64,000 nucleotides of DNA from positions 124,001-188,000 of the forward strand of contig CAWGLW010000004.1 of NCBI GenBank assembly GCA_963823525.1, given 5' to 3'. A model generated the notes under the pieces. That model was not told where the DNA came from. It was given only the letters and a program-made list of their open reading frames with translations, and made no database searches. The stretch comes from CAWGLW01 sp963823525 (GTDB lineage Bacteria; Pseudomonadota; Gammaproteobacteria; Steroidobacterales; Steroidobacteraceae). Every line of letters begins with the position of its first letter. The first letter of the stretch is position 1. Positions 44,273 to 51,619 of the stretch are shown here, piece by piece. The translations under genes were made by a program, and so were the position numbers.

Positions 44273-46021
44273 ATGCTGACCGAACTGCAGATTCGCGATT
44301 TCGCGATCGTCGACTCGGTTGAACTGAACCTCGGGGCCGGATTCACCGCCTTGACCGGCGAGACCGGCGCGGGCAAATCCATCCTGATCGATGCGCTGCT
44401 GATCGCGGTCGGCGCCCGGGCCGATTCGGGCTCGGTCCGACATGGCACAGAGCGCGCCGAGGTCGCGGCAACATTTGATGTCAGCGGCAACCCGGCGGCG
44501 GCGCAGTGGCTGCTCGAGCAGTCGATCGAGAACGACGGCGATTGCATTTTGCGCCGTGTCGTCAACGCCGACGGCCGCAGTCGCGCGTACATCAACGGGC
44601 GGCCCGTGCCAGCCGCGTCCCTGCGTGAACTCGGTGGGCGGCTGGTCGATATCCATGGCCAGCTCGAATTCCAGTCCCTCGCCCAGCGCAGCCATCAGCG
44701 TTCGCTGCTCGATGAGTTCGGCGGGCTCGGGAAGAAGACCGCCGCCGTGAGCGCCGCATTCCAGGCCTGGCGTACCCTGAGCCGTGAGCGTGACGGGCTC
44801 GAGGCGCGCGCCAGGGATCGGGACGCGCGACTCGAACTGCTGTCGCATTACGTGGATGAGCTCGGAGCACTGAACCCGAAAGACGGCGAAAGCCTGGCGC
44901 TCCAGGAGGAAAGGCGGCGAGCGGCCGGGCTCGGACGTCTGGTCGAGGGCACGGCGCGGCTCGAAGCGCTGCTCTCCACCGAGGAAGGCGCGGCCGGGGC
45001 GCTGGCGAGGGCTTCGTCGGTGATGCGCCAGCTCAGTGCGCTGGACCCGACCCTGCAGGCCACCGAAGCACTGGTCGATGAAGCAGCGATCGCCTGCGAG
45101 GAAGCACTCTCGAATCTGCGTCGATACAACGACACGCTGGAAGCCGACCCGGCGCGACAGGAATGGATTGAATCACGACTGGCCGCACTCGAGGCGGCCG
45201 CGCGCAAGCACCGGGTTGAACTCGAGGCGCTGCCCGACCTGCTCGTTAAACTGGCGGAGGAGCGTGAAGAACTGCAGAACGCGGCGACGAGCCTCGTGGA
45301 ACTCGATGGACAGCTCTCACAGAAAGCGAACGAGTACCAGCGACTGGCCGCGGACCTGTCCGGCGCCAGAGCGAACGCCGCGGTCGCCCTCGACGAACAG
45401 GTCAGCGCCTTGATACAGGATCTGGGCATGCCCGGCGGTCGGCTGGTGACTCGGGTAGAACCTCATGACCCGGTCGAATTCAGTGACTCCGGTAATGACC
45501 TGGTCGAATTCCTCGTTGCCGCAAACCCGGGCCAGCCGCCACGGCCGCTCGCGCGCGTCGCCTCGGGCGGCGAACTCTCGCGGATCAGTCTCGCCATGCA
45601 GGTCGTCACGCGCAACGCGGCACACCTGCCCTGCCTGATTTTCGATGAAGTCGATACGGGCGTCGGTGGTGCCGTTGCTGAAATGGTCGGACGGCAATTA
45701 CGCACGCTGGCTGACAGCGGGCAGGTTCTGAGCGTGACCCACCTGCCCCAGGTGGCCGCCCAGGCCAATCACCAGGTGCGGGTCAGCAAGAGCACGGATG
45801 CGCAGACGACGCGGACCTCGCTGGAGAGGCTCGATTCGGAGGCGCGCGTGGGTGAAATTGCCCGGATGCTCGGTGGCGCCCGCATCACCGAGCGAACCCG
45901 CGAGCACGCCCGGGAGATGCTGGCCGCCGCGCTCGAACGACCGGCGGAAAAACCGCGCCGCCGTGCTATTTCCGGGCGCGGTGCGGACAGTTCTCGCGCT
46001 CGCAGCGGCCGTGCAAGATGA
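44273..46021 (+). CDS. recN: DNA repair protein RecN (SMC-like ATPase)
   Basis: 582 residues. Walker A is GETGAGKSILIDAL (residues 28-41), then coiled-coil arms of moderate length (about 160-360), the ABC signature in RVASGGELSRISLAMQ and Walker B LPCLIFDEVDTGVGG. It tethers broken DNA ends in recombinational repair. The last 20 or so residues are an Arg/Ser-rich extension (after RPAEKPRRR) not typical of the family; that part overlaps the 3' end of fur on the opposite strand by 56 bp. Confidence 0.96.
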   Translation: MLTELQIRDFAIVDSVELNLGAGFTALTGETGAGKSILIDALLIAVGARADSGSVRHGTERAEVAATFDVSGNPAAAQWLLEQSIENDGDCILRRVVNADGRSRAYINGRPVPAASLRELGGRLVDIHGQLEFQSLAQRSHQRSLLDEFGGLGKKTAAVSAAFQAWRTLSRERDGLEARARDRDARLELLSHYVDELGALNPKDGESLALQEERRRAAGLGRLVEGTARLEALLSTEEGAAGALARASSVMRQLSALDPTLQATEALVDEAAIACEEALSNLRRYNDTLEADPARQEWIESRLAALEAAARKHRVELEALPDLLVKLAEEREELQNAATSLVELDGQLSQKANEYQRLAADLSGARANAAVALDEQVSALIQDLGMPGGRLVTRVEPHDPVEFSDSGNDLVEFLVAANPGQPPRPLARVASGGELSRISLAMQVVTRNAAHLPCLIFDEVDTGVGGAVAEMVGRQLRTLADSGQVLSVTHLPQVAAQANHQVRVSKSTDAQTTRTSLERLDSEARVGEIARMLGGARITERTREHAREMLAAALERPAEKPRRRAISGRGADSSRARSGRAR

Positions 46022-46394
46022 GCGAGTGATCGGCAATTGCGAAACCCAGCCGGGCAGCGACCTGCCGCTGGCGTTCCTCGATCTGCTCGTCGGCAAATTC
46101 TTCGACCCGCCCGCAATCCACGCAGACGATGTGGTCGTGGTGCACGCCCTCGTTCATCTCGAAAACCGCCGTGCCACCTTCGAAACGGTGACGGGTGACA
46201 ATGCCCGCGGTCTCGAACTGTGTGAGCACACGGTACACGGTCGCGAGCCCGATATCCTCCTGCCCCTCGAGGAGCCGGCGATAAACGTCTTCCGCACTCA
46301 TATGCCGTTGCTGATTATCGGTCAGGATTTCGAGTATCTTTACCCGCGGAGCGGTGATCTTGAGTCCTGCTTCACGTAGCTGATTGGGTTCCAC
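45966..46394 (-). CDS. fur: Ferric uptake regulator Fur
   Basis: 142 residues. The winged helix has REAGLKITAPRVKILEIL and MSAEDVYRRLLEGQEDIGLA then TVYRVL. Metal sites are in HHDHIVCVDCGRVEEF (the HHDH motif and a CxxC) and the C-terminal CERENC. It represses iron-uptake genes with Fe2+. The gene is divergent from bamE, the common arrangement, and converges on recN with an overlap of 56 bp. Confidence 0.96.
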   Translation of the reverse strand: MEPNQLREAGLKITAPRVKILEILTDNQQRHMSAEDVYRRLLEGQEDIGLATVYRVLTQFETAGIVTRHRFEGGTAVFEMNEGVHHDHIVCVDCGRVEEFADEQIEERQRQVAARLGFAIADHSLILHGRCERENCPHRARK

Positions 46395-46487
46395 AAGGGG
46401 CTCCGGCGTCGAGATCCGCGCCGAAGGACGCGGTTCCTGTATGATCCGCGCCCATTATGTCCGGCCCGAGCCGGCAACTCCAGAGCG

Positions 46488-46991
46488 ATGAAATCGAGCG
46501 GAACATTCCTGGCCATGCGCCCAGCCCTGAAAACCATCACACTGATTGCCTGCGCGCTGGCGCTTTCGGCCTGCGTCTACCGGCCCGCCATTCAGCAGGG
46601 AAACCTGTTGAAAGTCGAGGAGATCGAACAGGTCGTACCGGGGATGACGCGCAGCCAGGTGCGCTACCTGCTCGGCACGCCGATGGTCTCGGATCCGTTC
46701 AATCCACAGCGCTGGGATTACATCTACCGTCTCGACAGCGGCAGCCAGGGCCGGCGTGAAATCAGCCGGGCGCACTTTGTTGTCTATTACGAAGGTGACA
46801 CCGTGAGTCGCGTCGAAATTCTCGACAGGCCGGACCCGGTGGTTGCCCAGGAACGCAAGTGGTGGCGAATTGACGGCCCGGAGCTGCGCCCGCCGCCGAG
46901 CGCAGTGGACGAGGAGAATGCGCCTGACCCAGCCGCAAGCATGCCGTCGGACCAGGCGGGGACCGCCGCCCCGGACGCAAACAACGACTGA
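46488..46991 (+). CDS. bamE: Outer membrane protein assembly factor BamE
   Basis: 167 residues; a second ATG at 46515 is possible. A lipoprotein signal ends in LALSAC with Cys29 as the lipidation site. The SmpA/OmlA domain follows with IEQVVPGMTRSQVRYLLGTP and RWDYIYRLDSG. Part of the BAM complex that inserts outer-membrane beta-barrels. The C-terminal tail from about residue 128 is Pro/Asp/Ala-rich, longer than in E. coli. Confidence 0.95.
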   Translation: MKSSGTFLAMRPALKTITLIACALALSACVYRPAIQQGNLLKVEEIEQVVPGMTRSQVRYLLGTPMVSDPFNPQRWDYIYRLDSGSQGRREISRAHFVVYYEGDTVSRVEILDRPDPVVAQERKWWRIDGPELRPPPSAVDEENAPDPAASMPSDQAGTAAPDANND

Positions 46992-47009
46992 TCGGCCACG
47001 GCGGCCCGT

Positions 47010-47315
47010 TCAGCGCCGCCGCTGAGTCCGGTCCGTCGCAGCCAGTCGCCGTCGGCTCTCACGCGGATCAACCAGCAGTGGCCGCAGAATTTCCACACGA
47101 TCGCCTGCATCCAGTGGCTTGTCGGGGGCAATCCTGCGACCGAAAACACCGAGCTCCAGCGCGCTGCCCCGCAACTCGGGGACGGCCTCGATCAGGCCAG
47201 AGGCCTGCACAGCGCCGATGGCTGTGAGACCCGGCACGAGATCGACGTAGACGACCCACTGGCGCTCTGGCAACGCATAAACGACCTCGATGCGGTTTGG
47301 GTCAGAGACCTGCAC
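47010..47315 (-). CDS. rnfH: RnfH/RatB family ubiquitin-fold protein
   Basis: 101 residues from a GTG at 47315, chosen because GGAGG lies five bases upstream; the ATG at 47384 would add 23 unmatched residues. The core is IEVVYALPERQWVVYVDLVP and GLTAIGAVQASGLIE, and ends with LDAGDRVEILRPLLVDPRES, the UPF0125 pattern. Function poorly known. The usual neighbour ratA is absent between this gene and smpB. Confidence 0.9.
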   Translation of the reverse strand: MQVSDPNRIEVVYALPERQWVVYVDLVPGLTAIGAVQASGLIEAVPELRGSALELGVFGRRIAPDKPLDAGDRVEILRPLLVDPRESRRRLAATDRTQRRR

Positions 47316-47486
47316 ACTTACCTCCGGGTCTCTGCAACCGTGCAGCAGGCGCCCGGCGGTGTAATCGGAACGCCTCGATCCCATTTTCGGGACAACGAAG
47401 GGAAACAGCCTCGAACATCGGTCACCATGGGCCGGACGCCGCGCAGGCGGCCCGGCTAGAATGCGCGATCAAGCCGGATCAAGCCA

Positions 47487-47966
47487 ATGGCAGCTCAGAA
47501 AAAAGACAAACACCCCCCTGCAATCGCGCTGAACAAGCGCGCGCGCCACGAGTACGCGATCGAGGAGAACTACGAGGCGGGTCTCGTCCTGCAGGGCTGG
47601 GAAGTCAAGAGCCTGCGCGCCGGCCGGGCCCAGATCAGCGAAGGCTATGTGCTGATCAAGAATAACGAAGCCTGGCTGTTCGGGGCGCACATCAACCCGT
47701 TGCCCACCGTCTCGACCCACGTCGTGGCTGACCCCACCCGAACGCGCAAGCTGCTGCTCAACCGGACAGAACTCGACCGCCTGATCGGCGCGGTGGAACG
47801 CCGCGGCTACACGCTCGTGCCGCTGAAGCTTTACTGGAAGAAAGGCCACGTGAAGCTCGATGTCGGACTCGCCAAGGGCAAGAAAGCCCACGACAAGCGC
47901 GCCAGCGAGAAAGACCGCGACTGGCAGCGCGAGAAATCCCGCATCCTGAAGGGCTCGCTCCGCTAG
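47487..47966 (+). CDS. smpB: SsrA-binding protein SmpB
   Basis: 159 residues. The OB-fold signature is NKRARHEYAIEENYEAGLVL then QGWEVKSLRAGRAQISEGYV. The C-terminal basic tail (KKAHDKRASEKDRDWQREKS) becomes helical in the mRNA channel. It carries tmRNA to stalled ribosomes; the tmRNA gene is 160 bp downstream on the same strand. Confidence 0.97.
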   Translation: MAAQKKDKHPPAIALNKRARHEYAIEENYEAGLVLQGWEVKSLRAGRAQISEGYVLIKNNEAWLFGAHINPLPTVSTHVVADPTRTRKLLLNRTELDRLIGAVERRGYTLVPLKLYWKKGHVKLDVGLAKGKKAHDKRASEKDRDWQREKSRILKGSLR

Positions 47967-47971
47967 CCCCC

Positions 47972-48056
47972 AATTCGGGGACAGTTTGCTTAACTCTCGA
48001 CCACGAACTCGAGCATGGCCGCGGATTTCCTGGAATAAGTAAACTGTCCCAGAATT
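47972..48056. repeat. Short inverted-repeat element (MITE- or REP-like) between smpB and ssrA
   Basis: About 85 bp bounded by 22-bp imperfect inverted repeats: AATTCGGGGACAGTTTGCTTAA at 47972-47993 and its near-complement (ATAAGTAAACTGTCCCAGAATT) at 48035-48056. The GGGACAGTTT(A/G)CTTA end is a form seen many times in gammaproteobacterial genomes next to REP-associated transposases. No coding capacity. Confidence 0.75.
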
Positions 48057-48125
48057 TACAGAATGCTCAAATTTTGATGATTCCCCTTGGAAGCTGCCCC
48101 AATCGCCCATACACTGGGCTCATCT

Positions 48126-48488
48126 GGGGGCGACCGGTTTCGACGTGGGTCGCGAAACTTCAGGTGCATGCCGAGGTGCGGGTCTCCTCGTTAAACAACT
48201 TGCAAACTTTTAGTTGCCAACGACGACAACTACGCACTCGCTGCTTAATACCCAGTAGGGTGCCGTCTGAACTGAGGCCGTGCTTGTGCGCTCAGATTTC
48301 GGGCGTCATATCTCACAAGATCGCGGAACCGGTGTGCTGAGGGCCGGCCCGCTAAAACTAACCTGAGCTGGCTGCACGCCTTCCCTGCCCATTGGGTAGC
48401 GTGCAGCGAGATTAATTAACGGGATAAGCATGTAGAGCCTGGAATGTAGGGCTTGCGGACGCGGGTTCAATTCCCGCCGCCTCCACCA
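48126..48488 (+). ncRNA. ssrA: tmRNA (SsrA)
   Basis: 363 nt. The 5' GGGGGCG pairs over 7 bp (one G-U) with CGCCTCC before the encoded ACCA, making the alanyl acceptor stem, and the T-arm is GCGGG-TTCAATT-CCCGC. The tag frame starts with the resume codon GCC at 48216 and ends at TAA 48246-48248, encoding ANDDNYALAA; E. coli has ANDENYALAA. With SmpB it frees stalled ribosomes and tags the product for ClpXP. The pseudoknot region lies between the tag and the 3' end. Confidence 0.97.
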
Positions 48489-48494
48489 ATAACC

Positions 48495-48524
48495 AAGGGC
48501 CGTCCCATCGGGCGGCCCTTTCGC
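48495..48524 (+). terminator. Rho-independent terminator after ssrA
   Basis: AAGGGCCG (48495-48502) pairs with CGGCCCTT (48513-48520), with CCC/GGG extending the stem into the loop; TTTCGC follows. It sits 6 bases after the tmRNA CCA. Confidence 0.82.
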
Positions 48525-48543
48525 ATTTCAGCGGTGGGATGCA

Positions 48544-48880
48544 GAACCCGCGTAGCGGGTTCACAAGGCGCCAGCCGCAGGACGTGAGAGCGCAGCGAGC
48601 ACGGTCCCGAGCAATGCGAGGGATGAGCGGAACAGCCGCTGCCCGCTCTTGAGATTGTAGCTTTCGGCCGCGGAGGCCCAGAACTTCGCGATCATTATCA
48701 CGCCGAAGATGCTGACCCAGACGAAGAACACGAAGGCGATCGATACGCCCGCCCAGGCGAGCGCGCAGAAGATCAGCATGTTCTAGGCGACGAACAGCGT
48801 CAGAAAGCGCTCGAACGGCGACAGTCCGGCGCGATCAGTCAGCCACTGCTGCGGTTCGTTCTTCTCATGTCGCTTCCCCT
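48544..48880 (-). pseudogene. Relic of a nucleotide/MFS-type transporter
   Basis: Two pieces of one family are readable on the minus strand: LSPFERFLTLFVA (about 48786-48830), the N-terminus of a group of MFS/NTP-NDP-exchange-like carriers, and then, after a stop, FVFFVWVSIFGVIMIAKFWA and ESYNLKSGQRLF (48600-48740). The many helices that should lie between and after them are missing. Frames are broken, so this is a deletion remnant just downstream of ssrA. A stem GAACCCGC/GCGGGTTC lies at 48544-48562. Confidence 0.6.
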
Positions 48881-48900
48881 CCCCCGGGCAGGAGGCCTGC

Positions 48901-51246
48901 CTAGTCGATCGGTATTCCTTCCAGCGCCGGTTCGCGCTCGACGAGCAACCTTGGATACCCCTGTTCCAGCGCGCGACGGACCAGTTGCGATGCTTCCTGC
49001 TTCCTGCCCTGCTGGGCGGCTGTGAGTCCCGCGAAGTAGGTCACCGTCGGCAGCTGCGCACCGAGCTCGAGCGCCCGGTTCTTGTACCGCTCGGACCGCT
49101 CCGCATCGTCCAGCCGTGCATAGAAGAAGCCGAGCAGCGCCCAGGTCTCAGCCTGCGAATCATTGATCGCGAGCGACTGCTCGGCCAGCGCCACCGCCCG
49201 GCGATAGTCCTCGACGGCCTCACGCCGCCTCGAGGGTATGTTCCAGAGCGCGTCGCCTCGAGCGCCCCACATCGTTTCGTCCTTGGGCGCCAGCTCGATG
49301 GCCTTCGTGTACATCTTCGCAGCTTCCTCCATGCGACCTGTGTAGTAGTACACGGTACCGAGGTTCACCACCGCGGAACTCCCCGGTTCGATCGCCATCG
49401 AGCGTTCGAAGGCCTTCTCAGCCTGCCCGAGGTCCCCGGTGGTCAGCAAGGCGGCCCCGAGGTTACTCAAGCCAGAGGTATTGCCCGGTGCGAGTTCGGT
49501 AACCCGCCGGTACGCCTCCACCGCTTCCGCCGCGCGCCCGCGCTCAAAGAGGAAGCTCCCGAGACTGTTGTAGGCCTGCCAGTAACCCGGCTCGACCACG
49601 ATCGCCTCGCGAAACTCCTTCTCTGCCTCCTGTTCCCGGTGCTGGGCGGCCAGTGCTCCGCCGAGGCCGATGTGGAACTCTGCGTCACGGGGCGCCCGCC
49701 TCAACAGCGAGCGGTACACGGCTTCCGCCTGCTCGTAGCGCCCGCCCACCGCGTATAGCTTGGCCAGCGCGGCCTCCGTCTCCGGCAGCGGGGCTTCCGA
49801 CTCGAGCGCCGCACGGCACGATGCCTCGGCCGCGTGCATCGCTGCCGGATCCTTGCTCCGAACATAGCGCATGATCCCCACCTCGCACAGCCCTGCCTGG
49901 GCGCGCGCGAACCCGGGATCGATCGCGAGCGCACGCTCGAACAGGCTGGCGGCCTCGTCATACCGGCTCATCGCACCGCCTTTCCTGAGCTCCGCCAGGC
50001 CCGCAAGATAGAAATCGTAGGCGCGCGGATCAGAGGTCGGGGCGGCCTTGAGCTGCACGGCCTGCTCGGGCGTGAGCACGATGCGCAGCTGCTCGGCGAT
50101 CGCGCTCGAGATGTCCTGCTGGATCGCGAGCAGGTCCTGCCAGGACCGGTCGTAGCTATCTGTCCAGACGTGGAACCCCGTCACCGCATCGATCAGCTGG
50201 GCGGTGATTCGGACCCGCTCGCCCTCGCGGCGGACGCTGCCCTCGAGGACGTACCGTACGCCCAGCTGCTCGCCGATCGACCGGACATCCACTTCCTTGC
50301 CCCGGAAGGCGAAGGACGAGGTCCGGGCGGCGACGCGCAGGCCGGGCAGCTTCGCGAGATCGCTGGACAGTTCCTCGCTGAGTCCATCGCCGAGATAGGC
50401 GGCCTCCCCCGCAGGGCTCATGTCCACCAGCGGCAGCACGGCGATCGAATAGGCGCTGGGCTCGACCTTGCCTGGAGTGGATAGCGCGACGGGCTGCCGG
50501 CCGATCGCGTGCCACCAGGCATAGCCGGTCACACCGGCCATCAGCGTGACGCCTACCAGGATGATGGGCGCGAGGGCCCGTCGTCTCGCCCTGGGCAGCC
50601 GCAGGCCCCCAGGCCCGCCGTCGTCGAGAACGATTCCGCCCGGCGTGATCTCATACGCCCAGGCGACCACGAGCACTATCGGCAGACCGAGCACGGCCAG
50701 GATCGTGAGCGCCGTCATCCACCAGTCCGGGAGGCGCAGGGGTTCGAAAGTGACTTCGGCGACCTGCAGCACGACCCACATGCCGATCAGATAGGCGCCG
50801 GCGACCCGGAAGACGTGCCGACGCTTGAGCTCTATGATGAAGTGCTCTAGGCGGCGCACGAAGGGACTGCTCGCGGTCGGCTGGGGCTCGGCGTGTGTGG
50901 GGACACTCGGATCCTCGTTCTCCTCGTACTCGGCGATGAGCGCATAGCCGCGGCGCGGCACTGACGAGATATAGCTGGGCCGGTGGATATCATCACCCAG
51001 CGCCTCCCTAAGGCTGCGAACGACCGCACGAAGTTCGTGATCCGCGGCGACCCTGTCAGGCCAGACGCGCTGCTTCAAGCTGTGGCGGTCCACCGCCTCG
51101 CCGTGATACTCGACGAGCGCCAGCAGCAGTTCCAGCTGCTCGGGCGACAGTTCGCGGGCCGAATCGCGGCTCTCCAGCAACCGCTGTGCAGGCCGAACCC
51201 GCCAGTCCCCCAGCCGAAACCCTTCTACGCGGCGGTCGGTGACCAT
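48901..51246 (-). CDS. Membrane-anchored winged-helix regulator with TolB/FlgO-like and TPR domains
   Basis: 781 residues from the ATG at 51246. Residues about 8-110 are an OmpR/CadC-type winged helix (LSPEQLELLLALVEYHGEAV and RPSYISSVPRRGYALIAEY). Three hydrophobic segments follow between about 144 and 256. The periplasmic side then has the FlgO-type domain (SIAVLPLVDMSPAGEAAYLG, RYVLEGSVRREGERVRITAQ) and TPR repeats from about 430 to the end. CadC-like proteins bind DNA in the cytoplasm while sensing outside; this class is common in Xanthomonadales and Steroidobacter relatives. Targets unknown; the divergent side has no gene close by. Confidence 0.87.
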   Translation of the reverse strand: MVTDRRVEGFRLGDWRVRPAQRLLESRDSARELSPEQLELLLALVEYHGEAVDRHSLKQRVWPDRVAADHELRAVVRSLREALGDDIHRPSYISSVPRRGYALIAEYEENEDPSVPTHAEPQPTASSPFVRRLEHFIIELKRRHVFRVAGAYLIGMWVVLQVAEVTFEPLRLPDWWMTALTILAVLGLPIVLVVAWAYEITPGGIVLDDGGPGGLRLPRARRRALAPIILVGVTLMAGVTGYAWWHAIGRQPVALSTPGKVEPSAYSIAVLPLVDMSPAGEAAYLGDGLSEELSSDLAKLPGLRVAARTSSFAFRGKEVDVRSIGEQLGVRYVLEGSVRREGERVRITAQLIDAVTGFHVWTDSYDRSWQDLLAIQQDISSAIAEQLRIVLTPEQAVQLKAAPTSDPRAYDFYLAGLAELRKGGAMSRYDEAASLFERALAIDPGFARAQAGLCEVGIMRYVRSKDPAAMHAAEASCRAALESEAPLPETEAALAKLYAVGGRYEQAEAVYRSLLRRAPRDAEFHIGLGGALAAQHREQEAEKEFREAIVVEPGYWQAYNSLGSFLFERGRAAEAVEAYRRVTELAPGNTSGLSNLGAALLTTGDLGQAEKAFERSMAIEPGSSAVVNLGTVYYYTGRMEEAAKMYTKAIELAPKDETMWGARGDALWNIPSRRREAVEDYRRAVALAEQSLAINDSQAETWALLGFFYARLDDAERSERYKNRALELGAQLPTVTYFAGLTAAQQGRKQEASQLVRRALEQGYPRLLVEREPALEGIPID

Positions 51247-51619
51247 TCCCCGGACCTGACTTCCTGTTCTGCCGTCAGGATACCAGAGGGTTCCGTCGGC
51301 GCATGATGAGGCCACCGACGGCCGCAGGGAGTCCGCCCTCAGCCGCTTCTAACAGACCGGGCTCGGTTTCTGCGCGGCAGGTGGAGATTCAGGGACACCA
51401 GAGAACCCGCACGCGAGGTGCCGCCGACCATTCGTGTGTCAATTGATGCGTTCACCGCGCAGTAGGCATTCGCCGAGTCGCTGATACCGCTGAGACCGCC
51501 GATACAGGGCGCTTGAGAGTACTGTCCTCTCCGATCCGCGTACGTACATGAGCACGCCCAGGGTCGGACGGTCGCGCCCCGGCGGCGCGACTTCAAGCCC
51601 GAGCTGCACAAAGTTCGCA
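51247..51619. other. Gap between the regulator gene and the AsmA-family gene
   Basis: No gene recognised. The minus strand has open frames of up to 90 codons with pieces such as ANFVQLGLEVAPPGRDRP, in two different frames; I cannot assign them and they may be decayed coding sequence. Confidence 0.35.

Noticed and set aside
48544..48562. Hairpin GAACCCGC/GCGGGTTC as a second ssrA terminator
   Set aside because: No T run follows on either strand, and a good terminator already lies at 48495-48524.
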